DNA of 64,000 bases from Bradyrhizobiaceae bacterium (lineage in GTDB: Bacteria > Pseudomonadota > Alphaproteobacteria > Rhizobiales > Xanthobacteraceae): the NCBI GenBank assembly GCA_020544565.1, contig CP078014.1, positions 1,246,574 to 1,310,573 on the forward strand, in the 5' to 3' direction. Below the pieces are notes generated by a model. The model searched no databases. It was not told the DNA's origin and worked only from the letters and a program-made list of their open reading frames with translations. Position 1 is the first letter of the stretch, and each line of letters starts with the position of its first letter. The position numbers were made by a program, and so were the translations under genes. This document shows, one piece after another, positions 23,494-32,001 of this stretch.

Positions 23494-24339
23494 TCACGCC
23501 CTGAACGGCGGCGCGCTCGCCGCGCGCCAGGTGGTCCACAGCGTGGCGAGGCGCGACGCCTGCGGCGGCGCGAACGGATCGGCGCCCTCAAGTTGCGCCA
23601 GCGTCCGGCGCGTCATGGCCAGCGGCAGGAAAGCGGCGCGCGCCGGCGGCGGCAGGCCGGGGAGCATCGCCAGCGCCGCGTCCATCTGCGTGCGCGCCTC
23701 GCCGCGCAGATGCGCCAGCACCGCCTGCAGTGGCGCGTCCGCCTCGCGACTGAAAATGTTTTCGGCCGCGGCACCATGCACGCTGATCAGATCACCGGGC
23801 AGATAAAGCTGGCGGCGCACGGCATGGCGTGGCAGCGCCAGCATCACGTCGACGAGGCCATCGGCGATGCCGGCATGCTCGGCGGCGCGCGCCGCGTCGT
23901 CCGACCACACGCCCGCGATCCGCGCCCGCAGCGCATAAAGCGCGGCGGCGGTGTCGCGGCAATGGGCCTCCAGCGCCGCCATGTCCGGCATCGGATCGTC
24001 ATAGACGTCGAACACATGGGCATCGATCAGCCGCACCAGCGTGTCGACGGGAAGATCATGCGTCGCCACCGCGCGCAGCAGCTCGGCGGCGACGAGGCTG
24101 CCTTCCGCATCACCTCGCCTCTCGCCGCTCAGCAGATCGCGCCACCATTGCAGCCGGATCTCCCCCGGCAGCGGCTGGCTGATGTGATCGCGCACATGGG
24201 CGACCTCGGCATTGAAGGCGGCGACGGCGAGCCAGCCGCGCCGCACCGGAGCCGGCACGAACAGGCTTGCGGCGTAGGTCGTGAAATCCCGCGCGCGCAC
24301 GAGATCGGCGCAGAAGGACTGATTGTCCGGCGCGCTCAT
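23494..24339 (-). CDS. Phytoene/squalene synthase-fold protein, NDUFAF6-like
   Basis: 281 residues of the squalene/phytoene synthase family (PF00494). The region FNAEVAHVRDHISQPLPGEIRLQWWRDLL near residue 43 resembles NDUFAF6 (mitochondrial complex I assembly factor) rather than true synthases: the first Asp-rich DxxxD substrate motif is absent, so it is probably not a terpenoid enzyme. ATG 24339 overlaps the stop of the Mth938-domain gene (ATGA), which itself overlaps secF, giving a coupled three-gene unit. A role in respiratory complex I assembly is inferred from the eukaryotic homologue. Confidence 0.85.
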   Translation of the reverse strand: MSAPDNQSFCADLVRARDFTTYAASLFVPAPVRRGWLAVAAFNAEVAHVRDHISQPLPGEIRLQWWRDLLSGERRGDAEGSLVAAELLRAVATHDLPVDTLVRLIDAHVFDVYDDPMPDMAALEAHCRDTAAALYALRARIAGVWSDDAARAAEHAGIADGLVDVMLALPRHAVRRQLYLPGDLISVHGAAAENIFSREADAPLQAVLAHLRGEARTQMDAALAMLPGLPPPARAAFLPLAMTRRTLAQLEGADPFAPPQASRLATLWTTWRAASAPPFRA

Positions 24340-24719
24340 GGCACCGCAATCAGCGCAGCCGCCACCCGCCGCCGCTCGCCGATCATCACGTTGTAGATGC
24401 GGATCGCCGGACCGGTCTGCATCACGTCGAGCACGATGCGCACCTCGCGCAGCGCGTTGCGCAGCGCCAACGGCGGTAGCCAGACGGTGGCGCCGGTGCC
24501 GATCAGCAGCGTGTCGATGGCGTCGGCGCGTTCGAACACGCGGGCCAGCGCGGTCGCGTCGATCTGGTCCGGATCGGTGACCGGCCACGCCCACATCGAA
24601 TCCGGCAGGCACAGCAGCGAGCCGCGATGCGACATCTCGTCGAAGCGGAAGCCGCCGTTGCCATAGGCTTCGATCGGCGCGGACCGCGGAAGGTGCAGTC
24701 CTTCGCCCGCGCCGCTCAC
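24336..24719 (-). CDS. Mth938-domain protein, NDUFAF3-like
   Basis: 127 residues. A GTG start at 24719 overlaps the secF stop (GTGA). The sequence APIEAYGNGGFRFDEMSHRGSLLCLPDSMWAWPV is diagnostic of the Mth938/DUF498 family, whose mitochondrial member NDUFAF3 assembles complex I. DTLLIGTGATVWLPP and the C-terminal VMQTGPAIRIYNVMIGERRRVAAALIAV complete the fold. No catalytic residues are known. Its stop overlaps the next gene by 4 bp. Co-transcription with secF implies coupling of membrane insertion and complex assembly, which is inference. Confidence 0.88.
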   Translation of the reverse strand: MSGAGEGLHLPRSAPIEAYGNGGFRFDEMSHRGSLLCLPDSMWAWPVTDPDQIDATALARVFERADAIDTLLIGTGATVWLPPLALRNALREVRIVLDVMQTGPAIRIYNVMIGERRRVAAALIAVP

Positions 24720-25747
24720 TTGTCCTCTAGCTTCGCCGGCTTGTCGTCCTGCTTCGACGACTTGTCCTCGCCGCCACGGTTCTCGCCGACGCCGAGATAG
24801 ATCAGGATCGGCGCCGCAATGAAGATCGAGGTGTAGGTGCCGACCAGCACCACGCCGAACATCATGGTGGCGGTGAAGCTGTGGATCGCCTTGCCGCCGA
24901 ACAGCAGCAGCGCCAGCAGCGCCAGCGTCACGGTGACGTGGGTGATGATCGAGCGTGACAGCGTCGAGTTGATCGAGGCGTTGAGCAGATCGGTCATCGG
25001 CATCTTCTTGTAGCGCCGCAGCATTTCGCGGATGCGATCGTAGATGACGACGGTGTCGTTCAGCGAATAGCCGAGAATGGTGAGGAGCGCCGCGATGCTG
25101 GTGAGATCGAATTCGATCTGGGTCACCGACATGAAGCCGAGCGTCAGCACGATATCGTGGACGTTGGCGATCATCGCGCCGAGGGCGAACTGCCACTCGA
25201 ACCGGAACCAGAGATAGATCAGGATGCCGAGGATGGCGAGCATCAGGCCCACGGTGCCGTAGGCCAGAAGCTCGCTCGACACGCGCGGGCCGACCACCTC
25301 GACGCGGCGGTATTCAACCGTGTCGCCGAGCAACTGGCGCACCTTCTGCACCGCCGCCTGCTGCGCCTGGTCGCCGCCCGGCTGCTCCGCGATGCGGATC
25401 AGCACGTCGGACGGGCCGCCGAACTGCTGGAGCTGGACGTCGCCGAAATTCAGCGTCGTCAATTGCGTACGCAGTTGCGCGATGTCGGCGGGGCCGGACT
25501 TGACCTGGATTTCCAAGAGCGTGCCGCCCTTGAAGTCGATGCCGAAGTTCAGCCCGTGCACGAAATAAAGCGAGATGGCGAGGATCGACAGCATCGCCGA
25601 GATCGGGAAGCTGATACGGCGGAACCGCATGAAATCGAACTTGGTATCGTCGGGGACGATCCGAAGCGCGGGGATCACGCCGTAGATGCTCAGCACCGTC
25701 AGGACGACGATGAAGACGGCAAGCGCGATGATGATGGTGTGAGTCAC
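24716..25747 (-). CDS. secF: Protein translocase subunit SecF
   Basis: 343 residues. Partner of SecD; uses proton-motive force to pull exported proteins through SecYEG. GLNFGIDFKGGTLLEIQ near residue 65 starts the periplasmic domain; the membrane bundle (residues 150-320) has GYSLNDTVVIYDRIRE, the SecDF core motif. An extra hydrophobic segment (IIIALAVFIVVLTVLSIYGVIPA) precedes the usual first helix (FRRISFPISAMLSILAI). The start is GTG 25747 with no Shine-Dalgarno; an in-frame TAG three codons upstream belongs to the palindromic element at 25751. Confidence 0.95.
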   Translation of the reverse strand: MTHTIIIALAVFIVVLTVLSIYGVIPALRIVPDDTKFDFMRFRRISFPISAMLSILAISLYFVHGLNFGIDFKGGTLLEIQVKSGPADIAQLRTQLTTLNFGDVQLQQFGGPSDVLIRIAEQPGGDQAQQAAVQKVRQLLGDTVEYRRVEVVGPRVSSELLAYGTVGLMLAILGILIYLWFRFEWQFALGAMIANVHDIVLTLGFMSVTQIEFDLTSIAALLTILGYSLNDTVVIYDRIREMLRRYKKMPMTDLLNASINSTLSRSIITHVTVTLALLALLLFGGKAIHSFTATMMFGVVLVGTYTSIFIAAPILIYLGVGENRGGEDKSSKQDDKPAKLEDK

Positions 25748-25750
25748 GGT

Positions 25751-25916
25751 CTAGTGGTCCGCTTCTGACATTCGCATCCCATTTCAGCAGCCCCTTTTGC
25801 GAATGTCAGAAGCAAAGGACCACTAGCGATTTTAAATTACGGTGGAGTTCTGGATTTGACATTCGCCGATCACGCTTTCCGCAACCTCCGGGCGAATGTC
25901 AAATCCCCTCCACCGT
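25751..25916. repeat. Double-hairpin element A between secD and secF
   Basis: Hairpin A1: CTAGTGGTCC (25751-25760) pairs with GGACCACTAG (25817-25826), and GCTTCTGACATTCGC (25761-25775) pairs with GCGAATGTCAGAAGC (25799-25813). It leaves an AAA bulge on the 3' arm and a 23-nt loop. Hairpin A2: ACGGTGGAG (25839-25847) with CTCCACCGT (25908-25916), and ATTTGACATTCGCC (25854-25867) with GGCGAATGTCAAAT (25891-25904), also with a 23-nt loop and the asymmetric bulge on the opposite arm. The element fills nearly the whole gap. It matches the architecture at 51503-51665. Confidence 0.9.
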
Positions 25917-25924
25917 CTCAATCC

Positions 25925-27526
25925 TCAAATCGGCACGGTCTTCGGCCGCTTCCATCGCACCCAGGTGGCGACGATGAGGCGGGTGACGGTGAACGCCGTG
26001 AACACCGTGGTGATGATGCCGATGCCGAGCGTCACGGCGAAGCCGCGCACCGGGCCGGTACCGATGTAGAACAGCACGGCGGCGGCGATGAAGGTGGTGA
26101 TGTTGGAGTCCAGAATGGTGGCGAGCGCGCGGCTGAAGCCCGCGTCGATGGCGTTGATCGCGCTGCGCCCAGCCCGCACCTCCTCGCGTATGCGCTCGTA
26201 GATCAGCACGTTGGAGTCCACCGCGATGCCGACAGTGAGCACGATGCCGGCGATGCCCGGCAGCGTCAGCGTGGCGTTGAGCAGCGACAGCACGCCGAAG
26301 ATCATGGCGACGTTGATGGCCACCGCGATGTTGGCGAAGAAGCCGAACAGCCGGTAGGTCAGCGTCATGAACACGATGACCAGCACCGAGCCGACATAGG
26401 AGGCGAGTTCGCCGGCCGCGATCGAGTCCTGACCGAGGCCGGGGCCGACGGTGCGCTCCTCGATGATGGTCAGCGGCGCGGGCAGCGCGCCGGCGCGCAG
26501 CAGGATGGCGAGGTCGTTGGCGCCCTGCACGGTGAAGTTGCCGGAAATCTGTCCCGAGCCGCCGGTGATCGGCTCGCGGATGACCGGCGCGGAGATCACT
26601 TCGTTGTCGAGCACGATGGCGAACGGCTGGCCGACGTTCTCGACAGTCGCCTGCGCGAACTTGCGCGCGCCGGACGAATTGAAGCGGAAGGTGACGATGG
26701 GCTCGCCGGTGCGCTGGTCGAAGCCCGGCTGCGCGTCGGTGAGATCGGCGCCGGACACCAGCACCTGCTTGCGGATGACGTAAGGCGTCCGCGGCTGCGT
26801 CGAGCTCATCAGGATTTCGGAATCCGGCGGCACCCGGCCCTGCGCCGCCTGTTCCGGCGAGATGGTGGTGTCCACCATGCGGAAATCGAGCTTCGCGGTC
26901 TTGCCGAGCAGTTCCTTCAGGCGGGTCGGGTCCTGCAGGCCCGGCACCTGCACCAGAATGCGGTCCACGCCCTGGCGCTGGATCAGCGGCTCCACGGTGC
27001 CGAGCTCGTTGATGCGCCGCTCCACGATCTGGATCGACTGCTCCACCGACTGGCGCACGCGTTCGGTGATGGCGGCGGGCGGCACGGTCAGACGGATCAC
27101 GCTGTTGCCGGCGTCGGCGACCTCGACGCTGCGCTGGCCGCTCGATCCGAGGATGCCACTGAGCGGCTGCGACAGTTCACGCAGCTTCGCCAGCGCGTTG
27201 GGGAAGTCGGCCGCGTTGGTGATGCGGACCTCGACGCCCTCGCCGCGCACTGCGAGGCCGGTATAGGGAATCCGCGCATCGCGCAGCACGCGCCGCGTGT
27301 CGTCACGAACCTGGTCGAGCTTGTCCTTCTTGACCGAGTTGGAATCGACCTCCAGCAGGATGTGCGATCCGCCCTGCAGGTCGAGGCCGAGCACGATGTG
27401 CCGCTGCGCCCATTTCGGCCAGGTCTTGACCACATGCTCGGGGAAGAAATTCGGAACCGCGAAAAGGCAAACGATAAAAGCGGTCAGAACGACCGCCAGT
27501 GCCTTCCACCGCGTGAAATACAGCAT
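25925..27526 (-). CDS. secD: Protein translocase subunit SecD
   Basis: 533 residues. Signature GLDLQGGSHILLEVD near residue 48 and the P1 periplasmic domain (residues 60-330) with PGLQDPTRLKELLGKTAKLDF. Six-helix membrane domain (about 365-525) with GIAVDSNVLIYERIREE, the conserved SecDF proton-path motif. First helix WKALAVVLTAFIVCLFAVPNF. It forms the SecDF-YajC complex that drives late export. Separated from secF by the double-hairpin element and from yajC by a family-2 repeat, yet all are co-oriented. Confidence 0.97.
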   Translation of the reverse strand: MLYFTRWKALAVVLTAFIVCLFAVPNFFPEHVVKTWPKWAQRHIVLGLDLQGGSHILLEVDSNSVKKDKLDQVRDDTRRVLRDARIPYTGLAVRGEGVEVRITNAADFPNALAKLRELSQPLSGILGSSGQRSVEVADAGNSVIRLTVPPAAITERVRQSVEQSIQIVERRINELGTVEPLIQRQGVDRILVQVPGLQDPTRLKELLGKTAKLDFRMVDTTISPEQAAQGRVPPDSEILMSSTQPRTPYVIRKQVLVSGADLTDAQPGFDQRTGEPIVTFRFNSSGARKFAQATVENVGQPFAIVLDNEVISAPVIREPITGGSGQISGNFTVQGANDLAILLRAGALPAPLTIIEERTVGPGLGQDSIAAGELASYVGSVLVIVFMTLTYRLFGFFANIAVAINVAMIFGVLSLLNATLTLPGIAGIVLTVGIAVDSNVLIYERIREEVRAGRSAINAIDAGFSRALATILDSNITTFIAAAVLFYIGTGPVRGFAVTLGIGIITTVFTAFTVTRLIVATWVRWKRPKTVPI

Positions 27527-27582
27527 CGGGATGATCCGTCAGATTCGGCGCTTGAGCCGCATGCAGCTATCGGAAAGAAAAA

Positions 27583-27664
27583 CGTCATTGCGAGCGAAGC
27601 GAAGCAATCCATGGCTACAGAAAAGAACTGGATTGCTTCGTCGCAAGTGCTCCTCGCAATGACG
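27583..27664. repeat. Family-2 palindromic repeat
   Basis: CGTCATTGCGAGCGAAGCGAAGCAATCC (left arm) pairs with GGATTGCTTCGTCGC ... GCTCCTCGCAATGACG. Lies between yajC and secD; a transcript of the operon would carry it as a hairpin. Confidence 0.85.
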
Positions 27665-27684
27665 GAACTGGAAAATCCGCACGG

Positions 27685-28047
27685 TCAGCTCGCGGCGCTC
27701 TCGTCCTTGGATTCCTTCGAATCCTTCGCAGGCTCGCCCTTGGTGCGCACGCCGGTGATCATCTGGCGCATCTGGCGGATCTTGACGCCGTCGGCGATCT
27801 CCACCTCGATCTGGTCGTCGTCCACCACCTTGGTGACCTTGCCGACGAGGCCGCCATTGGTGATGACGGTGTCGCCGCGGCGGACGTTCTTCACCAGGGC
27901 CTGATGGTCCTTCAGCTTCTTCTGCTGCGGCTTGAGGATCAGGAAGTACATGATGACGAAGATCAGCGCGAACGGCAAAAGCGACATCAGCATGCTGTTG
28001 GTGTCGGCGGCGCCGGCGGCCTGGGCGAAGGCGGGAGTAATCAACAT
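27685..28047 (-). CDS. yajC: Preprotein translocase subunit YajC
   Basis: 120 residues. One membrane helix (residues 20-38, MSLLPFALIFVIMYFLIL), followed by the family motif KPQQKKLKDHQALVKNVRRGDTVITNGGLVGKV and a small beta domain ending near residue 100. A charged Lys/Glu tail (AKDSKESKDESAAS) is species-variable. Accessory subunit of SecDF. First gene of the yajC-secD-secF operon; the divergent DUF815 gene starts about 210 bp away. Confidence 0.95.
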   Translation of the reverse strand: MLITPAFAQAAGAADTNSMLMSLLPFALIFVIMYFLILKPQQKKLKDHQALVKNVRRGDTVITNGGLVGKVTKVVDDDQIEVEIADGVKIRQMRQMITGVRTKGEPAKDSKESKDESAAS

Positions 28048-28256
28048 TCGAAAATATCCTCGGGAAGGCGCACGCCAACGGGCGAAACGCGGTCGGATCG
28101 GGCCGTTTCGGCCGAATTTGCGCGGACTATAACGGCCGGCGGCTCAATTGCAACGGCACCGGGGAAATCGATTTCGCCGGAAAATTTGCCATGCATTCGT
28201 AGCGGTTGCGGGGGCCCGTCGCCCCCGCTAAGGGTGCCGGCCGAGGAGCCGAATTC

Positions 28257-29240
28257 ATGCCCAAAAAGCCCAATAAAAAGCCTTCCAACGCCCCGGTCCG
28301 CGCCCGTCCGCGCAAGGCCGCGAACAAGGTGCTGAAATCCGCGACAAAACGCCCTGCGACGCCGGCGCGCGAGGATATGGGCGCGCGGATCGCCGCAGCG
28401 CTGGAGAGCATCGCCGCAAGCCTGAACGCCTCGGCCGTGCGCCCCTCCACCCCCGATTCCCTGAAAGCGGCGGACGCCTTCGTCTGGCAGCCGAACGGCC
28501 ACCTGGTGCCGGTTCCCCGGGTCAGCCGCGTCGAGCTTGGCCTGCTGCGCGGGGTCGATCGCATGCGTGACATCCTGATCGAGAACACCGAGCGGTTCGC
28601 CCGGGGGCTGCCCGCCAACAACGCGCTGCTATGGGGCGCGCGCGGCATGGGCAAGTCGTCGCTGGTCAAGGCCGCGCACGCCACCGTCAACGCCCTGCCC
28701 GAGGTCAACGGCCGGCTCAAGCTGATCGAGATCCACCGCGAGGACATCGAGAGCCTGCCGCTGCTGATGAGCCTGCTGCGCGAGTCCGATTTTCATTTCA
28801 TCGTGTTTTGCGACGACCTGTCGTTCGACGGCAACGACGCCTCCTACAAGTCGCTCAAGGCGGTGTTGGAGGGCGGCATCGAGGGCCGGCCCGAGAACGT
28901 CATTCTCTACGCCACCTCCAACCGCCGCCACCTCCTGTCGCGCGACATGATCGAGAACGAGCGCTCGACCGCGATCAACCCGTCCGAGGCGGTGGAGGAA
29001 AAGGTGTCGCTGTCGGACCGCTTCGGCCTGTGGCTCGGCTTCCACAAATGCAGCCAGGACGAATATCTGGAGATGGTGCGTGGCTATGCGCGCCACTTCG
29101 GCTTCACCCTTGCGGACGCCGATCTCGAACGCGAGGCGCTGGAATGGGCCACCACCCGTGGCTCGCGCTCCGGCCGCGTCGCCTGGCAGTTCACCCAGGA
29201 AATCGCCGGGCGCGAAGGCGTGCGGATGACGGGGAAGTAG
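28257..29240 (+). CDS. ATP-binding protein, DUF815 family
   Basis: 327 residues. A basic, Lys/Pro/Ala-rich N-terminus (residues 1-45) is followed by an AAA-like ATPase: Walker A LLWGARGMGKSSLVKA near residue 130, Walker B FIVFCDDLSFDG near 185, and sensor-like ILYATSNRRHLLSRD near 220. DUF815 (PF05673) is widespread and essential function is unknown. Start set at 28257 (MPKKPNKKPSN) with GAGG upstream. Conserved next to yajC in this bacterial group. It resembles DnaA/DnaC-type AAA proteins; the target is unknown. Confidence 0.9.
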   Translation: MPKKPNKKPSNAPVRARPRKAANKVLKSATKRPATPAREDMGARIAAALESIAASLNASAVRPSTPDSLKAADAFVWQPNGHLVPVPRVSRVELGLLRGVDRMRDILIENTERFARGLPANNALLWGARGMGKSSLVKAAHATVNALPEVNGRLKLIEIHREDIESLPLLMSLLRESDFHFIVFCDDLSFDGNDASYKSLKAVLEGGIEGRPENVILYATSNRRHLLSRDMIENERSTAINPSEAVEEKVSLSDRFGLWLGFHKCSQDEYLEMVRGYARHFGFTLADADLEREALEWATTRGSRSGRVAWQFTQEIAGREGVRMTGK

Positions 29241-29338
29241 CGGGCGATGCCTTCACAACGCATCATGGCCGGGTATAGCCCGTCAAAGACAGGCGTGAAC
29301 GCCTGCTTGGGCCTGCCGTCCACATCTTAACCATTCTT

Positions 29339-29415
29339 CGTCATTGCGAGCGAAGCGAAGCAATCCACTCTTAAAAAGCTGGATTGCTTCGTCGCAAGCG
29401 CTCCTCGCAATGACG
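29339..29415. repeat. Family-2 palindromic repeat
   Basis: CGTCATTGCGAGCGAAGCGAAGCAATCC pairs with GGATTGCTTCGTCGC ... CTCCTCGCAATGACG. Just before it, 29265-29330 carries a family-1 remnant with the GACAGGCGTGAACGCCT tail. Confidence 0.85.
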
Positions 29416-29493
29416 AGTTGGATAGCCAGGGGCCCAGGCGAGCGGAAGCAACGCCCGGCCATGACAAATTTCGTTTCTGTTGAAAGCGCCCCT

Positions 29494-29650
29494 GTCCCGG
29501 GCGCAATGCAGCGCGCAGCGCTGCTGCGCAGAACCGGGACCGCTTCAGGCGAGATTTGCACCGCGTCCGGATGCGAAGCGGCACCGTATACGGAATGGCC
29601 CCGGCTCAGCGGCGCGGCACTTCGCGCCGCACCGCGTCCGGGGCAAGAGG
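29494..29650. repeat. Family-3 GC-rich palindromic repeat
   Basis: Two half-elements: TCCCGGGCGCAATGCAGCGCG ... GAACCGGGACCG and CCCCGGCTCAGCGGCGCGGCAC ... GCACCGCGTCCGGGGCAAGAG. The same sequence class recurs at 32573, 35237, 40578 and 59595. It fills most of the gap 29241-29689. Confidence 0.75.
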
Positions 29651-29689
29651 GCTTCGTGGTCTTCCGGTTCGTCCGTGCTTGCGCCGACC

Positions 29690-31060
29690 TCACGCCCCGT
29701 TCAGGAATTGAAGCGGGTCGACGGCTGAAGATCCCTTGCGGATCTCGAAGTGGAGCTGCGGCGACCCCACCTCGCCCGTCTGACCCGATTTGGCAATCAC
29801 CTGGCCACGCTTGATCGTATCCCCGCGCTTCACCATCAGTTCACTCGCGTGGGCATACGCGGTGACATAACCGTTGGAGTGCCGAACCAGGATGAGATTG
29901 CCATACCCCTTCAATTCGCTACCGGAATAAGCCACCACGCCGTCCTCGGCCGCCTTCACCGGCGTGCCCTCCGGCACCGCGACGTTGATGCCGTCGTTCT
30001 GCTTGCCGTTGGTCTTGGCGCCGTAACCGGTGATGACGCGGCCGCGCACCGGCCAGCGGAAGGTCGGCAATGCGTTGGTGGCATCGGCCGCCTTCACCGG
30101 CGACTGGGCTTCCGGAATGTCCTTGGCCTCGGTGGCGATGCGCGCCTTCTGCACCGGCTCGACCTGCGCCACCGTCACCGGCTTGGCCACGATGGGAGCA
30201 GCCGCGACCGCTGCCGGCTTCGCCGCCGGCGCGGCGGGCTGCGGCGCGGGCACGGCCGATGCCACGACGCCCTTGCCGCCGGGAATGTTGATCTTGTCGC
30301 CGATCTTCAGTTGCGCGGTCACCGGCAGACGGTTGGCCGCAGCGAGTTGCCCGACCGGGATATGGTGACGGCGCGACAGGTTCATCAGCGTGTCGCCGGG
30401 AGCGACGACGTGGACGCCCGACGGCAGCGCGGCGGCGGTCTTGGTGGCGGGCGCGGCCGACAGCGCTGGCGGGTGGGCCTGCGCCATGGCGCGGCGCGGA
30501 ATGACGAGCTGCTGGCCGGGCTGCAGCACGCGCGGGCCGCTGTAGCCGTTGGCCTTCATGATCTCCGCCGCCGGCACGTTGTAGCGGCGGGAGATGATAT
30601 CCAGCGTATCGGCGGTGCCAACGATGATGGGAGTACCGCCCTCGCGGGTCCAGCCGGAGGTCGCGGCGACCGAGCGCGGCGCGGTCGAGCCGGTCGCCTC
30701 GATCGCGGGCTGCTGCGGCGGCGTATAGGAGGCCATGCCGCGGCCGCCGCCCGAGGTGGGCACGGAGGACACCGGCGCGGCCAGCGGCGCGGAGACGATC
30801 GGCTGCGTGCGCGGCCGGGCATACTGCGGCAGTTCGCGGGGCTGCTGCTGGTACTGATAGTTGTTCTGATAGCCGTTGCCGCGGGCGACCGAGCCGGTCG
30901 TCTCCGCGCCGCTGTTCGAGGCGAACGGGTTACTGAACGTGGTGTCGGAGAACCGGGTCGATGTATCGGCGCTGCATCCGCCGAACCCGATGGAGACGAG
31001 CGCCAGGACCGCGAAATGCGGCGCGTGACGCGAGCTGATCAACTCGACGAAGCGGGACAT
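29690..31060 (-). CDS. nlpD: NlpD-like lipoprotein, LysM and degenerate M23 domains
   Basis: 456 residues. Lipobox FGGCS near residue 29 after a short hydrophobic segment, so a lipoprotein. Two LysM peptidoglycan-binding repeats: about 145-190 (IIVGTADTLDIISRRYNVPAAEIMKANG) and 215-260 (HVVAPGDTLMNLSRRHHIPVGQLAAAN). The C-terminal LytM domain (340-455) has NDGINVAVPEGTPVKA where active enzymes have HxxxD, and PQLHFEIR where they have HLHFE, so the zinc ligands are lost. It is therefore probably an activator of cell-division amidases, as NlpD and EnvC are. It follows pcm and surE, the usual order. Confidence 0.9.
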   Translation of the reverse strand: MSRFVELISSRHAPHFAVLALVSIGFGGCSADTSTRFSDTTFSNPFASNSGAETTGSVARGNGYQNNYQYQQQPRELPQYARPRTQPIVSAPLAAPVSSVPTSGGGRGMASYTPPQQPAIEATGSTAPRSVAATSGWTREGGTPIIVGTADTLDIISRRYNVPAAEIMKANGYSGPRVLQPGQQLVIPRRAMAQAHPPALSAAPATKTAAALPSGVHVVAPGDTLMNLSRRHHIPVGQLAAANRLPVTAQLKIGDKINIPGGKGVVASAVPAPQPAAPAAKPAAVAAAPIVAKPVTVAQVEPVQKARIATEAKDIPEAQSPVKAADATNALPTFRWPVRGRVITGYGAKTNGKQNDGINVAVPEGTPVKAAEDGVVAYSGSELKGYGNLILVRHSNGYVTAYAHASELMVKRGDTIKRGQVIAKSGQTGEVGSPQLHFEIRKGSSAVDPLQFLNGA

Positions 31061-31164
31061 GGTTACTCACTCGAACGCAACTGGCACGGGGCCGAGTAAA
31101 CACAGTTCGAGTAAATAACTATTTAAGGCTGCAAATCCCCATTAACCGAGACGGCGGAAACCGC

Positions 31165-31821
31165 TCACAATTCGCGCGCCACGCCGTGCAGCGCCGGCAC
31201 GAAGCGCACCGCCAGCAATTCCTCGCGCGCGAAGCCGCCGGCGCCGCGCACGATGCGCACCAGAGTCTGCCGGCCGTCTTGCGGGCCGACCGGCGCGATC
31301 AACATGCCGCCCGGCTCCAGCCGCTCCAGCAGCGCGGGCGGTAGCTCTTCCATCGCCGCCGTCACCATGATGCGGTCGAAGGTGCCGAGCGTCTCCGGAA
31401 TGTCGAAGCCGTCGCCGAGGAGGACCTCGACATTGGTGCAGCCGAGCTCGGCGAGCGCGAGCCGCGCGCGATCGGCCAGCGTGCGATAGCGCTCCAGCGA
31501 CACCACCTCCCGACACAGCCGCGACAGGATCGCGGCCTGATAGCCGGAGCCGGTGCCGATCTCCAGCACGCGATGGATCGGCTGCACGTCGAGCTGCTCG
31601 GTCATGTAGGCCACGACGAAGGGCTGGCTGATGGTTTGGCCGCAGGCGATTCCGAGCGGGGTATCGCGGTAGGCATGGCCGCGATCCAGCGACGCCACGA
31701 ACATCTCGCGCGGCACGTCGCCCATTGCCTTCAGCACCGCCTGATCGCTGATGCCGCGCTGGCGCAGGCCGAGCTGGAATTTCATCTTTTCGTGAGGCAA
31801 AGGCTGCGGCGGCAAGGTCAT
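31165..31821 (-). CDS. pcm: Protein-L-isoaspartate O-methyltransferase
   Basis: 218 residues. Repairs isoaspartyl damage by methylating it with AdoMet. Motif [17 protein letters not shown] near residue 83; the upstream signature [21 protein letters not shown] with [14 protein letters not shown] is the PCMT family hallmark. The start at 31821 ([12 protein letters not shown]) is preferred; the longer frame adds an unconserved 20 residues. Located between nlpD and surE, a conserved stress-survival cluster. Confidence 0.95.
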   Translation of the reverse strand: MTLPPQPLPHEKMKFQLGLRQRGISDQAVLKAMGDVPREMFVASLDRGHAYRDTPLGIACGQTISQPFVVAYMTEQLDVQPIHRVLEIGTGSGYQAAILSRLCREVVSLERYRTLADRARLALAELGCTNVEVLLGDGFDIPETLGTFDRIMVTAAMEELPPALLERLEPGGMLIAPVGPQDGRQTLVRIVRGAGGFAREELLAVRFVPALHGVAREL

Positions 31822-32001
31822 GCGGAAAAACCGTGGGTTCAAGCAAAAGCGGCGCGATATCAAAGCCCAAACAAATGGCATCCAGCCGCCGGCGGCTGGG
31901 TGTGTTCCATTTGACGGAACACTATCGATTGAGGCACGTTATTTCCCGAATAATTATGATATTTTGGGAGCACAGCGTCCAGCTTGCCCTTTGAGGGACC
32001 A

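Noticed and set aside
25856..27904. 682-residue plus-strand open frame opposite secD
   Set aside because: Antisense shadow; the SecD motifs are on the minus strand.
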